Counted from the first letter of the stretch, positions 15,466 to 23,791 are shown. The stretch is DNA of 33,360 bases from Dehalococcoidia bacterium (GCA_009379925.1 WHSU01000037.1:1-33360); one strand, 5' to 3'. Numbers and translations: made by a program. Notes: generated by a model from the sequence alone, not told the origin.

Positions 15466-15909
15466 CTAGCCTCGGCCGATGCCCAGCGCGCTCATCGCCA
15501 GCGACTTGGTGGCGTTCAGCACCGTCACGCTGGCCTCGTAGGCCCGGCTGGCGCCGACGAGGTCCGTCATCTCGGTGACCACATCGATGTTCGGCAGCAG
15601 CACGTAGCCGTCCGCGTCGGCGTCCGGGTGGGAGGGGTCGTGCACGCGACGAGGCGCGGCGTTGTCTTCGTGGATGCCGGTGACTACCACGCCGCCGGGC
15701 GGCTCCTGGCCGCGCGCACGGCCCAGGACATCGCGGAACGGCACTTCGCGGCCGGCTTCCGCGAACATCACGGACTGGCGCTGGTACGGCCCCCCGTCCG
15801 CGCCTCGGGTGGTGTTCATGTTGGCGACGTTGTTCGCGACCACGTCCATGCGCAGCCGCTGCGCGGCGAGCGAACTCGCCGAGACGCGCAGGCTCTGGAT
15901 CAGTCCCAT
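15466..15909 (-). CDS. flgC: Flagellar basal-body rod protein FlgC
   Basis: The 147-residue rod protein starts with the shared rod motif (AAQRLRMDVVANNVANMNT). It has the FlgC-specific YVLLPNIDVVTEMTDLV and ends in a helix (ASRAYEASVTVLNATKSLA). It builds the proximal rod with FlgB. GGAGG stands five bases before the ATG, inside a nine-base gap after flgB. Confidence 0.95.
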   Translation of the reverse strand: MGLIQSLRVSASSLAAQRLRMDVVANNVANMNTTRGADGGPYQRQSVMFAEAGREVPFRDVLGRARGQEPPGGVVVTGIHEDNAAPRRVHDPSHPDADADGYVLLPNIDVVTEMTDLVGASRAYEASVTVLNATKSLAMSALGIGRG

Positions 15910-15918
15910 TCCGACCTC

Positions 15919-16344
15919 CTAGCCCCGGATCACCGAGCGCAGCGTGCTGAGGCGGCGGCCCACCGACTGCGTGAGCGCCTGGTAGCGCAGCTGTGTCTCG
16001 ACCAGCAGCAGCATTTCTTCGTCGACCGAGACGGTGTTGCCGTCGTTGCGCGCGGAGACGACATCGCGGGTGACGTCGCCGGAGGCGCCGGCGCCGCCGA
16101 GCTGGCTGCCACCTCGATGCGCCAGGTGCGCGGCGTCGGTGCGCACCAGTTCGCCGGGCGCCGCGGCGCCCTGCGAACGCATCACTTCCGCCTCCAGCGC
16201 GCCCTCGAAACTGACGGCGCGGCGCGTGTAGCCCGGCGTGTCGATGTTGGCGACGTTGGCGCTGATCGCCTCCTGGCGGCGGCTGAGCCCGGTGAGCGCG
16301 GCCTTCGCCGCGCGCATGGCCGTGGTGTCGAAGAGCGTGTTCAT
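15919..16344 (-). CDS. flgB: Flagellar basal-body rod protein FlgB
   Basis: The 141-residue protein carries the FlgB signature SANVANIDTPGYTRRAVSFE near residues 28-47 and a C-terminal helix (LLVETQLRYQALTQSVGRRL). It starts the rod on FliE. ATG 16344 follows the fliJ stop by four bases; GAGGGG inside fliJ can serve as ribosome site. A longer in-frame opening at 16800 is only a shadow of fliJ. Confidence 0.94.
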   Translation of the reverse strand: MNTLFDTTAMRAAKAALTGLSRRQEAISANVANIDTPGYTRRAVSFEGALEAEVMRSQGAAAPGELVRTDAAHLAHRGGSQLGGAGASGDVTRDVVSARNDGNTVSVDEEMLLLVETQLRYQALTQSVGRRLSTLRSVIRG

Positions 16345-16348
16345 GCGG

Positions 16349-16810
16349 TCACGCCCCCTCTCGGGTGCGCCGGATGTGGCGTTGCGACGCCATCTCGTCC
16401 GACTGGTCCGTCTCTCGGCGTTGCTGCGCCTCGCGCGCTTCGCCGGCGTGCTGCTCACGCAGCCGCTCCAGCAGCTGCTTTTCCTTGAGGATGCCCACCA
16501 GCGCCTCGCGGCTGGCCGACACGCGCGACTCCAGCGCCGCGACGTGCGCCAGTTGCTTGCTGATCGACGCCTCGATGGCGTCCAGGTAGCTGAGCGCGCG
16601 GTCCACGCGGGAGGCGTCGATGGCGCCCGTCTGTCCGACCGCGGAGAGCGAGGCGAGTTGCTGCTCCTCCTGCTCGCGCAGCCGGTGCAGGTCGTCCTCC
16701 AACCGGCGCTGCTCGGCCGCCAGCGACGCGAGCTCGAGGGTCTTCGCCTCTTCCTCGCGGCGCTTGTGGTCCAGCACCTGTTGCAGCCGGAATGGTCCAC
16801 GCGCCATCAC
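16349..16810 (-). CDS. fliJ: Flagellar export chaperone-escort FliJ
   Basis: The 153-residue protein is almost wholly coiled coil, rich in Glu, Arg, Gln and Leu. The FliJ opening (FRLQQVLDHKRREEEAKTLE) and a long helical hairpin are visible. FliJ sits in the FliI hexamer and helps deliver chaperone-substrate pairs to the gate. The start is GTG 16810 (GTGA overlap with fliI) or ATG 16807 (TGATG, one-base overlap); both give coupled translation. Confidence 0.9.
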   Translation of the reverse strand: MMARGPFRLQQVLDHKRREEEAKTLELASLAAEQRRLEDDLHRLREQEEQQLASLSAVGQTGAIDASRVDRALSYLDAIEASISKQLAHVAALESRVSASREALVGILKEKQLLERLREQHAGEAREAQQRRETDQSDEMASQRHIRRTREGA

Positions 16811-18201
16811 GCCACGCCTTCGATCGGCTCGGCGATCACCGACTCCGCCTTCACCGGAATGGGCGCGGTACCGAGCGAAGGCGCCACGGCGGCCTCCAGC
16901 GCGGCCACGGTGTCCTCCAGCTGGTCGTACTCGTCGGGCCGCTGGCGCAAGAAGCCCTCGATCGCGGGGAGGTGCTCGAGTGCCTCGTCGAGCGCGGCAT
17001 CCGTGCCGCGCTGGTAGGCGCCGATCTGCACCAGGTCACGCGAGCGTTCGAAGCGCGCGAGCAACTCGCGTAGCCGGCCGGCCGCCGCCCGATGCTCGGG
17101 CGAGGCGATGGACGGCATCACGCGGGACACGCTCTGCAGCACATCGATGGCCGGGTAGTGGTTCTGCCCCGCCAGCTGGCGCGAGAGGACGATGTGTCCG
17201 TCCAGGGTGCCGCGGACGGCATCGGTGACGGGCTCGGTGAGGTCATCGGACTCCACCAGCACCGTGTAGAAGGCGGTGATCGCGCCGGACTCGGCCGTCC
17301 CGGCACGCTCCAGCAGCCGCGAGAGCTGCGAGAAGACGGAGGGCGTGTAGCCCTTCATGGCGGGGGGCTCGCCGAGCGCCAGCCCGATCTCGCGCTGCGC
17401 CATGGCGAAGCGGGTGACCGAGTCCATCATCAGCGTGACGTTGAGCCCCTGCGCTCGGAACTCCTCAGCCACCGTCGTCGCCACCCAGGCGGCGTTCATC
17501 CGCAGCGGCGCCGGTTCGTCCGAGGTGGAGACGACGACGACGCTGCGCGCCAGGCCCTCCGGGCCCAGGTCGCGCTCGATGAACTCGCGCACCTCGCGGC
17601 CGCGTTCGCCGATCAGCGCGATCACGTTGACGTCGCTGGAGGCGTGGCGCGCGATCATCGCAAGGACGGTGCTTTTGCCGACGCCGGAGCCGGCGAAGAT
17701 GCCGATGCGCTGGCCGAGGCCGCAGGTCAGCAGCCCGTCGATGGCGCGCACCCCGGTGGACAGTGGCCGCTCGATGGTGCGGCGGCCGAGGACGTGCGGT
17801 GACGCACCGGAGCGCGGTTGCCGGTAGACGGCGGTGATGGCGCCCCGGCCGTCGATGGGCCGCCCGAGGCCATCGATCACGCGGCCGAGGACCTCGTCGC
17901 CCACGGGCACGGTGAGGAGGCCGCCCTGCGAGTGCACGCGGGCGCCGGCCTGCACGCCGCGCAGGTCACCCAGCGGCATGGCCAGCGCGCGGTCGTTCTT
18001 GAAGCCCACGATCTCGGCCTGGATAGCCTCGCCGCCCAGCCGCTCGATGGTGCACATCTCCCCCAGGCGGCCGGGGATGCCCTCAAGCTCCGCGACGAGG
18101 CCCACCACCTGGCTCACGCGCCCGCGCAGGCGGATCGGGACGGCGCCCTGCACCAGGTCGCGATAGCGCCGGAGTTCGATGGGCGGTGCGCTATCCGGCA
18201 C
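16807..18201 (-). CDS. fliI: Flagellum-specific export ATPase FliI
   Basis: The 464-residue ATPase energises and unfolds export substrates at the cytoplasmic face of the basal body. Walker A is GSGVGKST (171-178) and the Walker B strand is NVTLMMDSVTRFA. ALGEPPAMKGYTPSVF and the ASPEHRAAAGRLRELLARF helix are typical of the family. The GTG start has GGAGG six bases upstream, inside fliH, and overlaps fliH by 11 bases. Confidence 0.96.
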   Translation of the reverse strand: MPDSAPPIELRRYRDLVQGAVPIRLRGRVSQVVGLVAELEGIPGRLGEMCTIERLGGEAIQAEIVGFKNDRALAMPLGDLRGVQAGARVHSQGGLLTVPVGDEVLGRVIDGLGRPIDGRGAITAVYRQPRSGASPHVLGRRTIERPLSTGVRAIDGLLTCGLGQRIGIFAGSGVGKSTVLAMIARHASSDVNVIALIGERGREVREFIERDLGPEGLARSVVVVSTSDEPAPLRMNAAWVATTVAEEFRAQGLNVTLMMDSVTRFAMAQREIGLALGEPPAMKGYTPSVFSQLSRLLERAGTAESGAITAFYTVLVESDDLTEPVTDAVRGTLDGHIVLSRQLAGQNHYPAIDVLQSVSRVMPSIASPEHRAAAGRLRELLARFERSRDLVQIGAYQRGTDAALDEALEHLPAIEGFLRQRPDEYDQLEDTVAALEAAVAPSLGTAPIPVKAESVIAEPIEGVA

Positions 18202-18919
18202 GAGGCACCTCCTCTTCGGGGACCGCCGCGCGCAGCAGCCGGGCGACCTCGTCGAGCTGGACGTCGAGGCGTGCGTCGACCTCGCCGGCCTCGGTGTCGA
18301 TCAGGCAGCCACCGACCTCGACAGCGCTGTCGCCGACGATGGCGAACGGCGACGCGTCGCCGCGGCGCTCGTTGATGGAGGCCGCGACGACCTCGCGTTG
18401 CTCGGGGTGGACGCGGATGCGCACGACGTTCTGTGCGCCGGCGCGCGCCAGCGCGCGCTCCACAGTGTCGAGGACGAGCGGCGGTGCGATCTTCGCCTGC
18501 TCGCCCACCATCGCCCGCGCGATGTCCAGCACCAGCTCGACGATCTCGCGCTCGGCGCCGAAGACGATGCGGTCGCGCACGCCCTTGGCGTCGGCGGCCG
18601 CGGTCTGGACGAGCGTGAGCGCGTCCGCCAGTTCGGCGCGCGCCTCCGCCACGCCGTCGCGGTACCCCTGTTCGCGGCCCTCGCGGTAGGCCTCGTGCTG
18701 GACGGCGGCGGCCTGCGCCATGGCGTCGCGCAGCAGGTCGTCGGCGCGCTGGCGCGCCTCCTCGACGATGCCGGCAGCCTCCGCGGTCTCCTCCGCGTCC
18801 TCCGCGCTCAGTCCGGCGCGCGCCGGACCGTCCTCCGGGCGTGCCTGGGGACGGCCATCGGCGCCGAGGGTGATCTCGCCGCCTCGACGGGTGGAGCGCA
18901 GGAAGCGGAGGTTAGACAA
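18191..18919 (-). CDS. fliH: Flagellar export regulator FliH
   Basis: The 242-residue FliH/HrpE-type stator protein binds FliI. A long Ala/Glu-rich helical region is followed by GREQGYRDGVAEARAELADA with small-residue spacing. The C-terminal domain has IVELVLDIARAMVG, IRVHPEQREVV and VEVGGCLIDTEAGEVDARLD. It starts with TTG, with GGAGG six bases upstream, and overlaps the fliG stop by eight bases. A rare start plus overlap suggests its level is tied to FliG translation. Confidence 0.92.
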   Translation of the reverse strand: MSNLRFLRSTRRGGEITLGADGRPQARPEDGPARAGLSAEDAEETAEAAGIVEEARQRADDLLRDAMAQAAAVQHEAYREGREQGYRDGVAEARAELADALTLVQTAAADAKGVRDRIVFGAEREIVELVLDIARAMVGEQAKIAPPLVLDTVERALARAGAQNVVRIRVHPEQREVVAASINERRGDASPFAIVGDSAVEVGGCLIDTEAGEVDARLDVQLDEVARLLRAAVPEEEVPRAG

Positions 18920-19955
18920 GCATGTCCTCCTCGCCGCCGCGCATGACGAAGATCTCCTCGGCCTCCTCCAGACGCCGGATCACGGCGACGATGCGGCCCT
19001 GGGCCTCCTCCACCTGCTTGAGGCGCACCGGACCGAGGGCGGCCATGTCCTCCTCGAGCATCTTGGAGGCGCGGTCCGACATGTTCTGGAGGACGCGCTG
19101 CTTGACCTCGTCCACGGCGCCCTTGAGCGCCATGCCCAGGTCCTTGCCGTCCACCTCGCGGAGCACGCGCTGGATGGAGCGGTCGTCGAGCAGGGTGATG
19201 TTCTCGAAGACGAACATGCGCTTGCGGATCTCGTTCGCCGTCTCCGGGTCGGTCCGCTCCAGGCCCTCCAGGATGCTCTTCTCCGTGGCCAGGTCGACCT
19301 TGCGCAGCAGGTCCACGACGGCATCGAGGCCGCCGACAGCGTTCAGCTCCGAGCGCGGCGAGAACACCGAGCCCAGCCGCGAGCGCAGGACGTCCTCGAC
19401 CTCCTGCACCACCTCGGGGGAGGTGCGCTCCATCATGGCGAGGCGCACGGAGACCTCCGCCTGCGTCTCCTCGCGGAGGTTGGACAGCACCTCGGCGGCC
19501 TTGTCCGCGGGGAGGTAGGCGAGGATCAGGGCGATCACTTGGGGGTGTTCGCTCTGGAGGAAGTTGATCAGGTCCTTGGTGTCCACCTGCTGCAAGAAGG
19601 TGAACGGCCGGGACCCCGCGTGCTTGCCGAGCCGCGAGGTGATCTCGTCGGCGCGGTCCTTGCCCACCGCCTTCTCGAGCATCTCCTGCGCGTACTCGAG
19701 GCCACCGATGGAGACGAAGTCGCGGCCCAGCGCGGTCTCGTAGAAGTTGCCAAGGATGTCCTGGCGGTCCTGCGCGCTGAGCTGGCCGATGCCCACGATC
19801 TCCCACGTGAGGCGGCCGATGTCCTCGTCCGGCAGTTGCCGGAGGATGGCCGCGGCCAGCTCCGGACCGAGCGCGATCAGCAGCGCGGCCGCGCGCTTGC
19901 GGCCGCGGGCGCCGGCGAAGGGCCCGGCCTTGCGCGGTGCGACCTCTGTCGTCAC
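18912..19955 (-). CDS. fliG: Flagellar motor switch protein FliG
   Basis: This 347-residue rotor protein has an N-terminal FliF-binding domain (KRAAALLIALGPELAAAIL), a middle domain with the EHPQ motif (136-139) and a C-terminal torque helix region (VFENITLLDDRSIQRVLREV). It couples rotor to stator and sets direction. The GTG start comes three bases after the fliF stop, and the ribosome site is weak, so translation likely depends on fliF. Confidence 0.96.
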   Translation of the reverse strand: MTTEVAPRKAGPFAGARGRKRAAALLIALGPELAAAILRQLPDEDIGRLTWEIVGIGQLSAQDRQDILGNFYETALGRDFVSIGGLEYAQEMLEKAVGKDRADEITSRLGKHAGSRPFTFLQQVDTKDLINFLQSEHPQVIALILAYLPADKAAEVLSNLREETQAEVSVRLAMMERTSPEVVQEVEDVLRSRLGSVFSPRSELNAVGGLDAVVDLLRKVDLATEKSILEGLERTDPETANEIRKRMFVFENITLLDDRSIQRVLREVDGKDLGMALKGAVDEVKQRVLQNMSDRASKMLEEDMAALGPVRLKQVEEAQGRIVAVIRRLEEAEEIFVMRGGEEDMLV

Positions 19956-19958
19956 GGC

Positions 19959-21602
19959 CTAGTCCTCACGCAACCAGGCCTGCACGACCTCGGCCACGGT
20001 CTCCGGGTGGCTCGATGCCAGCCGTGAGACCTGGAGCTCCAGGTCGCTCTTCTTGATCTCGTCCGGACCCGGCAGGCTGCGCATCGCGCCGCCCGCTCCG
20101 GCCCCGGCGGCCGCCAGCGCGCGAGGGCCGCCGGCCGCCGCGATGGCGTGCAGCATCTCCTCGTCGCCCTGGTAGCCGTCGTCGACGACCTGGTAGTGGC
20201 CACGGCGGTCCACGGAGCGCATGAGCAGGCGGAAGAAGATGAAGCCGACGATGATGACCGCCACCGGCAACCCCAGCCGCACCCAGTTGAGGAGTTGCTC
20301 GTTGGACTCGCTGGACTCGAAGGCCGCCGCCGCCTGGTCGATGGCGGTGGTGTCGAAGGGGATGCGGTTCGTCACGATCTGGTCGCCGCGCTCGGTGTCC
20401 AGGCCGACGGCGGCGGCGACACTCGCCTCAAGGGCGGTCGCCTGCGCCTCCGTGACGGACTCGTCGATGAGCAACGAGACGGACAGGCGCTCCAGGCTGC
20501 CGGGGGCGCGCACGGTGCGTTCCAGCGTGCGGCCGACCTCGAAGTTGGAGGTCTCCTCGGTGCGTTCGTAGTCGGTCACGGCGCCTTCGGTGGCGCCGAC
20601 GACACCCGTGTCGCCTTCGCCGCCGGGGAGGTCCGCGTTGGCGCCGGGGACGTTGGGGACCGCGCCGGGCACCGCGCCCGCGACGCCGTCCTCGCTGGTC
20701 GTGTAGCGCTCGGCCAGCGTGGTGGTGGAGCGGGGGACTCCGCCGTCCTCGGGCTGCGCGTAGGTCTCGGTCTCCGTCTCGCGACGGTCGAAGTCGAGCG
20801 CCGCGCGGACGGAGACGACGGCCTTGGCCGGCCCGAGGGCGCGGTCCAGCACCTGCTGGACGCCCCCCTCCAGCTGCTGCTCGTAGGCGCGCTGCATCTC
20901 CAGTTGTGTCGCGGTGACGCCGAAGCCGCCCTCGTCGGCGACGGTCGCGCCGTCGTACAGTAGCGTGCCCCGGTCATCGAGGATCGTGATGGCGGACTTC
21001 TCGAGCCCCTCCACCGCGCCGGATACCAGGTGGGCGATGCTGCCGACCTCGTCGCGACCGAGGCTGCTGCCGGTCTTCATGCTCAGCACGACGGAAGCGG
21101 TGGAGGGTTGCTGGTCGTCCACGAACAGCGACCGCTCCGGCATCACGATGTGTACGCGCGCGTGGTCCACGGCCGGGAAGGACTCGATGGTGCGTTCGAG
21201 TTCACCCTGGAGCCCGCGCTGGAAGTTCAGCCGCTGCACGAAGTCCGTGGCCGTGAACGCGTTGCCCTCGAACAGCTCGAAGCCAACCTGGCCGCCCTCC
21301 GGCAGGCCCTGCGCGGCGAACTCGATGCGCAGCTCATCGACGCGGTCCTGCGGGACGCGGACGGTGGTGCCGCCGCCGTCCAGCTCGTAGGGCGTGCCGT
21401 TGGCGCGCAGCGCCTCGACGATGCGGCCGGAGTCGGCCTCGTCCAGACCGGAGTAGAGGGTGACGTAGCCGACGCTGGTCGACCACGTATAGAGCAGGAC
21501 GAGCAGCGCGACGAGCCCCACGGCGGACGCGGTGAGCATCCCCTTGCGGACGGGCGACAGCGCGCCCCAGGTGTCCTGGAATCGACGGAGCGATTGGTCC
21601 AA
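19959..21602 (-). CDS. fliF: Flagellar MS-ring protein FliF
   Basis: The 547-residue protein forms the MS ring in the cytoplasmic membrane. Two membrane helices are seen (about 24-40 and 440-465). The YscJ-like ring-building motifs (YSGLDEADSGRIVEAL, ARVHIVMPERSLFVDDQQ) lie between. The C-terminal acidic tail (LELQVSRLASSHPETVAEVV) binds FliG. The start codon is TTG, with GGGGAGG eight bases upstream. It is the first gene after the hairpin at 21755-21775, with a 152-base leader that probably holds the operon promoter. Confidence 0.95.
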   Translation of the reverse strand: MDQSLRRFQDTWGALSPVRKGMLTASAVGLVALLVLLYTWSTSVGYVTLYSGLDEADSGRIVEALRANGTPYELDGGGTTVRVPQDRVDELRIEFAAQGLPEGGQVGFELFEGNAFTATDFVQRLNFQRGLQGELERTIESFPAVDHARVHIVMPERSLFVDDQQPSTASVVLSMKTGSSLGRDEVGSIAHLVSGAVEGLEKSAITILDDRGTLLYDGATVADEGGFGVTATQLEMQRAYEQQLEGGVQQVLDRALGPAKAVVSVRAALDFDRRETETETYAQPEDGGVPRSTTTLAERYTTSEDGVAGAVPGAVPNVPGANADLPGGEGDTGVVGATEGAVTDYERTEETSNFEVGRTLERTVRAPGSLERLSVSLLIDESVTEAQATALEASVAAAVGLDTERGDQIVTNRIPFDTTAIDQAAAAFESSESNEQLLNWVRLGLPVAVIIVGFIFFRLLMRSVDRRGHYQVVDDGYQGDEEMLHAIAAAGGPRALAAAGAGAGGAMRSLPGPDEIKKSDLELQVSRLASSHPETVAEVVQAWLRED

Positions 21603-21754
21603 CGAGGTGCCCTCCCCAGCGGCTCCACCGAGGGTACGGACGCACCTGGCCGGGACGTATCAGGGGTTTCCCGCCGTGCGGCCCGTCCCGTCCCTGAGAG
21701 GACGCGGGCGACGCGCGCAGATCGAGGGCGCGTGCGGCCGACGCACGCAACAAG

Positions 21755-21775
21755 ACGGCCCGCAAGGCGGGCCGT
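21755..21775 (-). terminator. Terminator after flgM, ahead of fliF
   Basis: ACGGCCCGC (21755-21763) and GCGGGCCGT (21767-21775) form a perfect 9-base stem with a 3-base loop. On the minus strand CTTGTTGC follows, a short T-rich tail. It lies 32 bases after the flgM stop and separates the two flagellar transcription units. Confidence 0.75.
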
Positions 21776-21806
21776 GAGAAGGGAGCAGTGGGGGAGGGAG
21801 GAGCGG

Positions 21807-22070
21807 CTACGGCCCGCCCTGCTCGACCAGGCGGTTCGCCACGGCCTCGGCGTCCGGGCGGTACTCACCGGAGCCGACGCGCTGGCGCAGCTCCTCGACG
21901 AGCTGGGCGCGCTGGTTGGGGGTGGCGCTGGCGAATTCGATCACATGGCGCGCTTCGTCGCTCAGCTCGATCGCGTCCGGCCGCGGACCCTGCGGCGCTT
22001 CCGCTGGCTTGCGTCGTTGCGACTGGGTCTGGCGCGTTGCCGGCAGCGGCTGGATGGGGTCGATGGTCAC
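21807..22070 (-). CDS. flgM: Anti-sigma-28 factor FlgM-like
   Basis: The 87-residue protein is unstructured and charged in its N-terminal half. It ends with the FlgM pattern: IELSDEARHVIEFA, then QLVEELRQRVGSGEYRPDAE and AVANRLVEQ. FlgM holds the flagellar sigma factor until the hook is complete and is then exported. The GTG start has GAGGAG six bases upstream. It closes the filament operon, downstream of the sortase gene. Confidence 0.8.
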   Translation of the reverse strand: MTIDPIQPLPATRQTQSQRRKPAEAPQGPRPDAIELSDEARHVIEFASATPNQRAQLVEELRQRVGSGEYRPDAEAVANRLVEQGGP

Positions 22071-22102
22071 ACGGTGCTCCTCTGCGCGCCCGCTGCGTGG
22101 GC

Positions 22103-22129
22103 AGTGTACGGCAAGTCTGCGCGTACACT
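22103..22129. promoter_or_regulatory. Inverted repeat upstream of flgM, possible operator
   Basis: AGTGTACG (22103-22110) and CGTACACT (22122-22129) are perfect 8-base inverted repeats around an 11-base centre, 33 bases before the flgM start and just after the sortase stop. The lack of a T tail makes a terminator less likely than a protein-binding site or mRNA hairpin. A second mini-hairpin, GCTGCTAAAGCAGC, overlaps the sortase stop. Confidence 0.4.
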
Positions 22130-22136
22130 GATGCTG

Positions 22137-22826
22137 CTAAAGCAGCTTTCCGACGACGACCAGCCGCTGGGCGTAGCCGTCATCCGGAAAGCAGGTGATG
22201 AGCGTCAGCGTCGCATCCTGCGTCCGCGCCATCACGGCCGTCGCATCCGCGTCGACGACCCTGATCTCAGTGACCGAGTACCGGTACACCTCTTCACCCT
22301 GGTAGACCTCCACGAGGTCGCCGGCGGCGACCCCCGGGAGGGGTGCGAAGACCGCCGGCCCGCTGCGCCGGGAGACGTGGCCACCGATGACCATATTCCC
22401 CCGCTCGCCGGGCTCGGCCGACCCCACGTAGTGGCCCGCCTCCAACTGGGGCACGTCGTACAGCAGCGAACCGCCGCGATAGGCATAGCCGACCGGGCGC
22501 ACCTGCACGTCGATGCCGACGGAGGGGAGGACGACACGCGTCGCGCCGCGCGGGTGGAGCAACGACTGGCCGTCGGAGCTGAACGCGACGGCCTCCTGCG
22601 CGGGCGCCGCCGCTACGGGCTCGGGCGCCCGTTCCAGCGTCATCCGCACGGCGGCGGCCACCGCCGCCTGCTCGCTTGCCTCGCTCACCGGGCCGTCGGC
22701 TGGCCCGCCGCTGGAGGCGAGGAAGCCGGCCGTGACGGCGACGAGGCCGACCGTGAAGCCCGCTACGGCGTGGCGAAGCGCGGCGGAACGCCGTGCAGCG
22801 GCTGAACGTCGGGTGGTCGGGGCCAT
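22137..22826 (-). CDS. Sortase (cysteine transpeptidase) within the flagellar cluster
   Basis: The 229-residue protein has an N-terminal membrane helix (about 20-37), a variable linker, then a sortase barrel. The catalytic triad is intact: His150 (VIGGHVSRR), Cys212 (LTLITCFP) and Arg221 (AQRLVVVG). Sortases cut a C-terminal LPxTG-like signal and join the protein to the cell wall or to another subunit. The class looks nearer D/E than A. No substrate with a sorting signal is seen in the window. It lies 89 bases after flgN and 66 before flgM, in the same direction. GGAG stands nine bases before the ATG. Confidence 0.88.
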   Translation of the reverse strand: MAPTTRRSAAARRSAALRHAVAGFTVGLVAVTAGFLASSGGPADGPVSEASEQAAVAAAVRMTLERAPEPVAAAPAQEAVAFSSDGQSLLHPRGATRVVLPSVGIDVQVRPVGYAYRGGSLLYDVPQLEAGHYVGSAEPGERGNMVIGGHVSRRSGPAVFAPLPGVAAGDLVEVYQGEEVYRYSVTEIRVVDADATAVMARTQDATLTLITCFPDDGYAQRLVVVGKLL

Positions 22827-22870
22827 GCAGCGACTCTCCTGCGATGCCGTGGGAGCGGCACTCCCCGGGG

Positions 22871-22886
22871 TCCGGGTTTACCCGGA
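22871..22886. promoter_or_regulatory. 16-base near-palindrome upstream of the sortase gene
   Basis: TCCGGGTTTACCCGGA has 7-base arms around TT. It lies 45 bases before the sortase ATG, in the 89-base gap after flgN. It could be an operator or a tight RNA hairpin. Confidence 0.4.
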
Positions 22887-22915
22887 TCGCGCCGAGGGGG
22901 ACACCCTTAGTATCG

Positions 22916-23326
22916 TCAGGAGACGCGGTCTATGTAGGTGGCGCCCGATTGTGATACGCGGTAGCCGGCGGCCGCGCGGCGGCCCTGCCGCACCTGCGGC
23001 AGCTGCCCGCTGACCTCGTCCATCTGCGCCTGTAGGAGCGCCTCGTTCGCGGCGTCCTGCTCCATGATGCCTCGCAGCACCGCATCCAGGGCCAGCGTAT
23101 CTTCCGCGCCGGCCTCGATCGCGCTCGGGAGCGCGACGATGTTGGCGGGCAGGTCCTGGGACTCCCGCGCGAGCGCGTGCAGTTGCTCCATCAGCTCGTC
23201 GCGGCGGTCCATGAGGTCACGGAAGCGGTCCAAGCGGTCCTCGGCAAGCGCGTCCCGCTGCTCCTGGGCCAGCTGGAAGATCTCGCGCAGGATGGCGAAC
23301 TTGGGGGCTGCCAGGCGGTCAGGCAC
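22916..23326 (-). CDS. flgN: Late flagellar export chaperone, FlgN/FliT type
   Basis: This 136-residue, mostly helical protein has a charged helix (DRLDRFRDLMDRRDELMEQL) and the FlgN-like end (GRRAAAGYR, then ATYIDRVS). FlgN chaperones FlgK and FlgL, while FliT chaperones FliD. The place after fliD-fliS fits FliT and the C terminus fits FlgN, so the name is not certain. The GTG start overlaps fliS by eight bases and has GGAGG eight bases upstream. Confidence 0.72.
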   Translation of the reverse strand: MPDRLAAPKFAILREIFQLAQEQRDALAEDRLDRFRDLMDRRDELMEQLHALARESQDLPANIVALPSAIEAGAEDTLALDAVLRGIMEQDAANEALLQAQMDEVSGQLPQVRQGRRAAAGYRVSQSGATYIDRVS

Positions 23327-23738
23327 TGTAGCCGCCTCCCATCGCCGCTCCCCCGGCCACGGACCCGGCCACGGAGCGCACGGCGTGCGCCCAGGCGTCG
23401 CGGACCGGCGTGACCAGGCGGATCACCTCGCGGACCGCGCCGGCGTCCTTCTGGAGGTTCGCCGTCAGCAGCCGTTGGTAGTGGTACTCGTAGAGGGGCG
23501 CGAGCTGGCGGGCGATTTCTCCGCTGTCCATGTCCAGGCTGCTGATCAGCTCCAGCACGATCTCCTGCGAGCGCACCAGCAGCCCGTTCGCTTGGGCGTA
23601 GTCCCTCGCCTCGAGGGCTTCGACGGCGCCTTGGAGCCGCTGCAGCAGGCCGTCGTAGAGGAGGAGCACCAACTCCCCGGACGACGATGTTTCAGCCTGC
23701 ACCCGCCGATAGGCGCTGTATCCCGCGACCTGCAACAT
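23319..23738 (-). CDS. fliS: Flagellin export chaperone FliS
   Basis: The 139-residue protein carries the FliS core: YRRVQAETSSSGELVLLLYD near residues 10-29 and LAPLYEYHYQRLLTANLQKD further on. It binds the flagellin C terminus in the cytosol until export. The ATG follows a G-rich stretch (GGGGGAC) that is close for a ribosome site. The C-terminal 20 residues are Gly/Ala-rich and variable. Confidence 0.93.
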   Translation of the reverse strand: MLQVAGYSAYRRVQAETSSSGELVLLLYDGLLQRLQGAVEALEARDYAQANGLLVRSQEIVLELISSLDMDSGEIARQLAPLYEYHYQRLLTANLQKDAGAVREVIRLVTPVRDAWAHAVRSVAGSVAGGAAMGGGYSA

Positions 23739-23771
23739 GTCCCCCGTGCCTGCGGACAGTGGATTCTGTGT

Positions 23772-23791
23772 CGGGCCGTGGACCTGGCCCG
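23772..23791 (-). other. Hairpin between fliD and fliS
   Basis: CGGGCC (23772-23777) and GGCCCG (23786-23791) form a 6-base stem with an 8-base loop in the 128-base gap. It might reduce read-through or stabilise the fliD message end. Confidence 0.35.
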
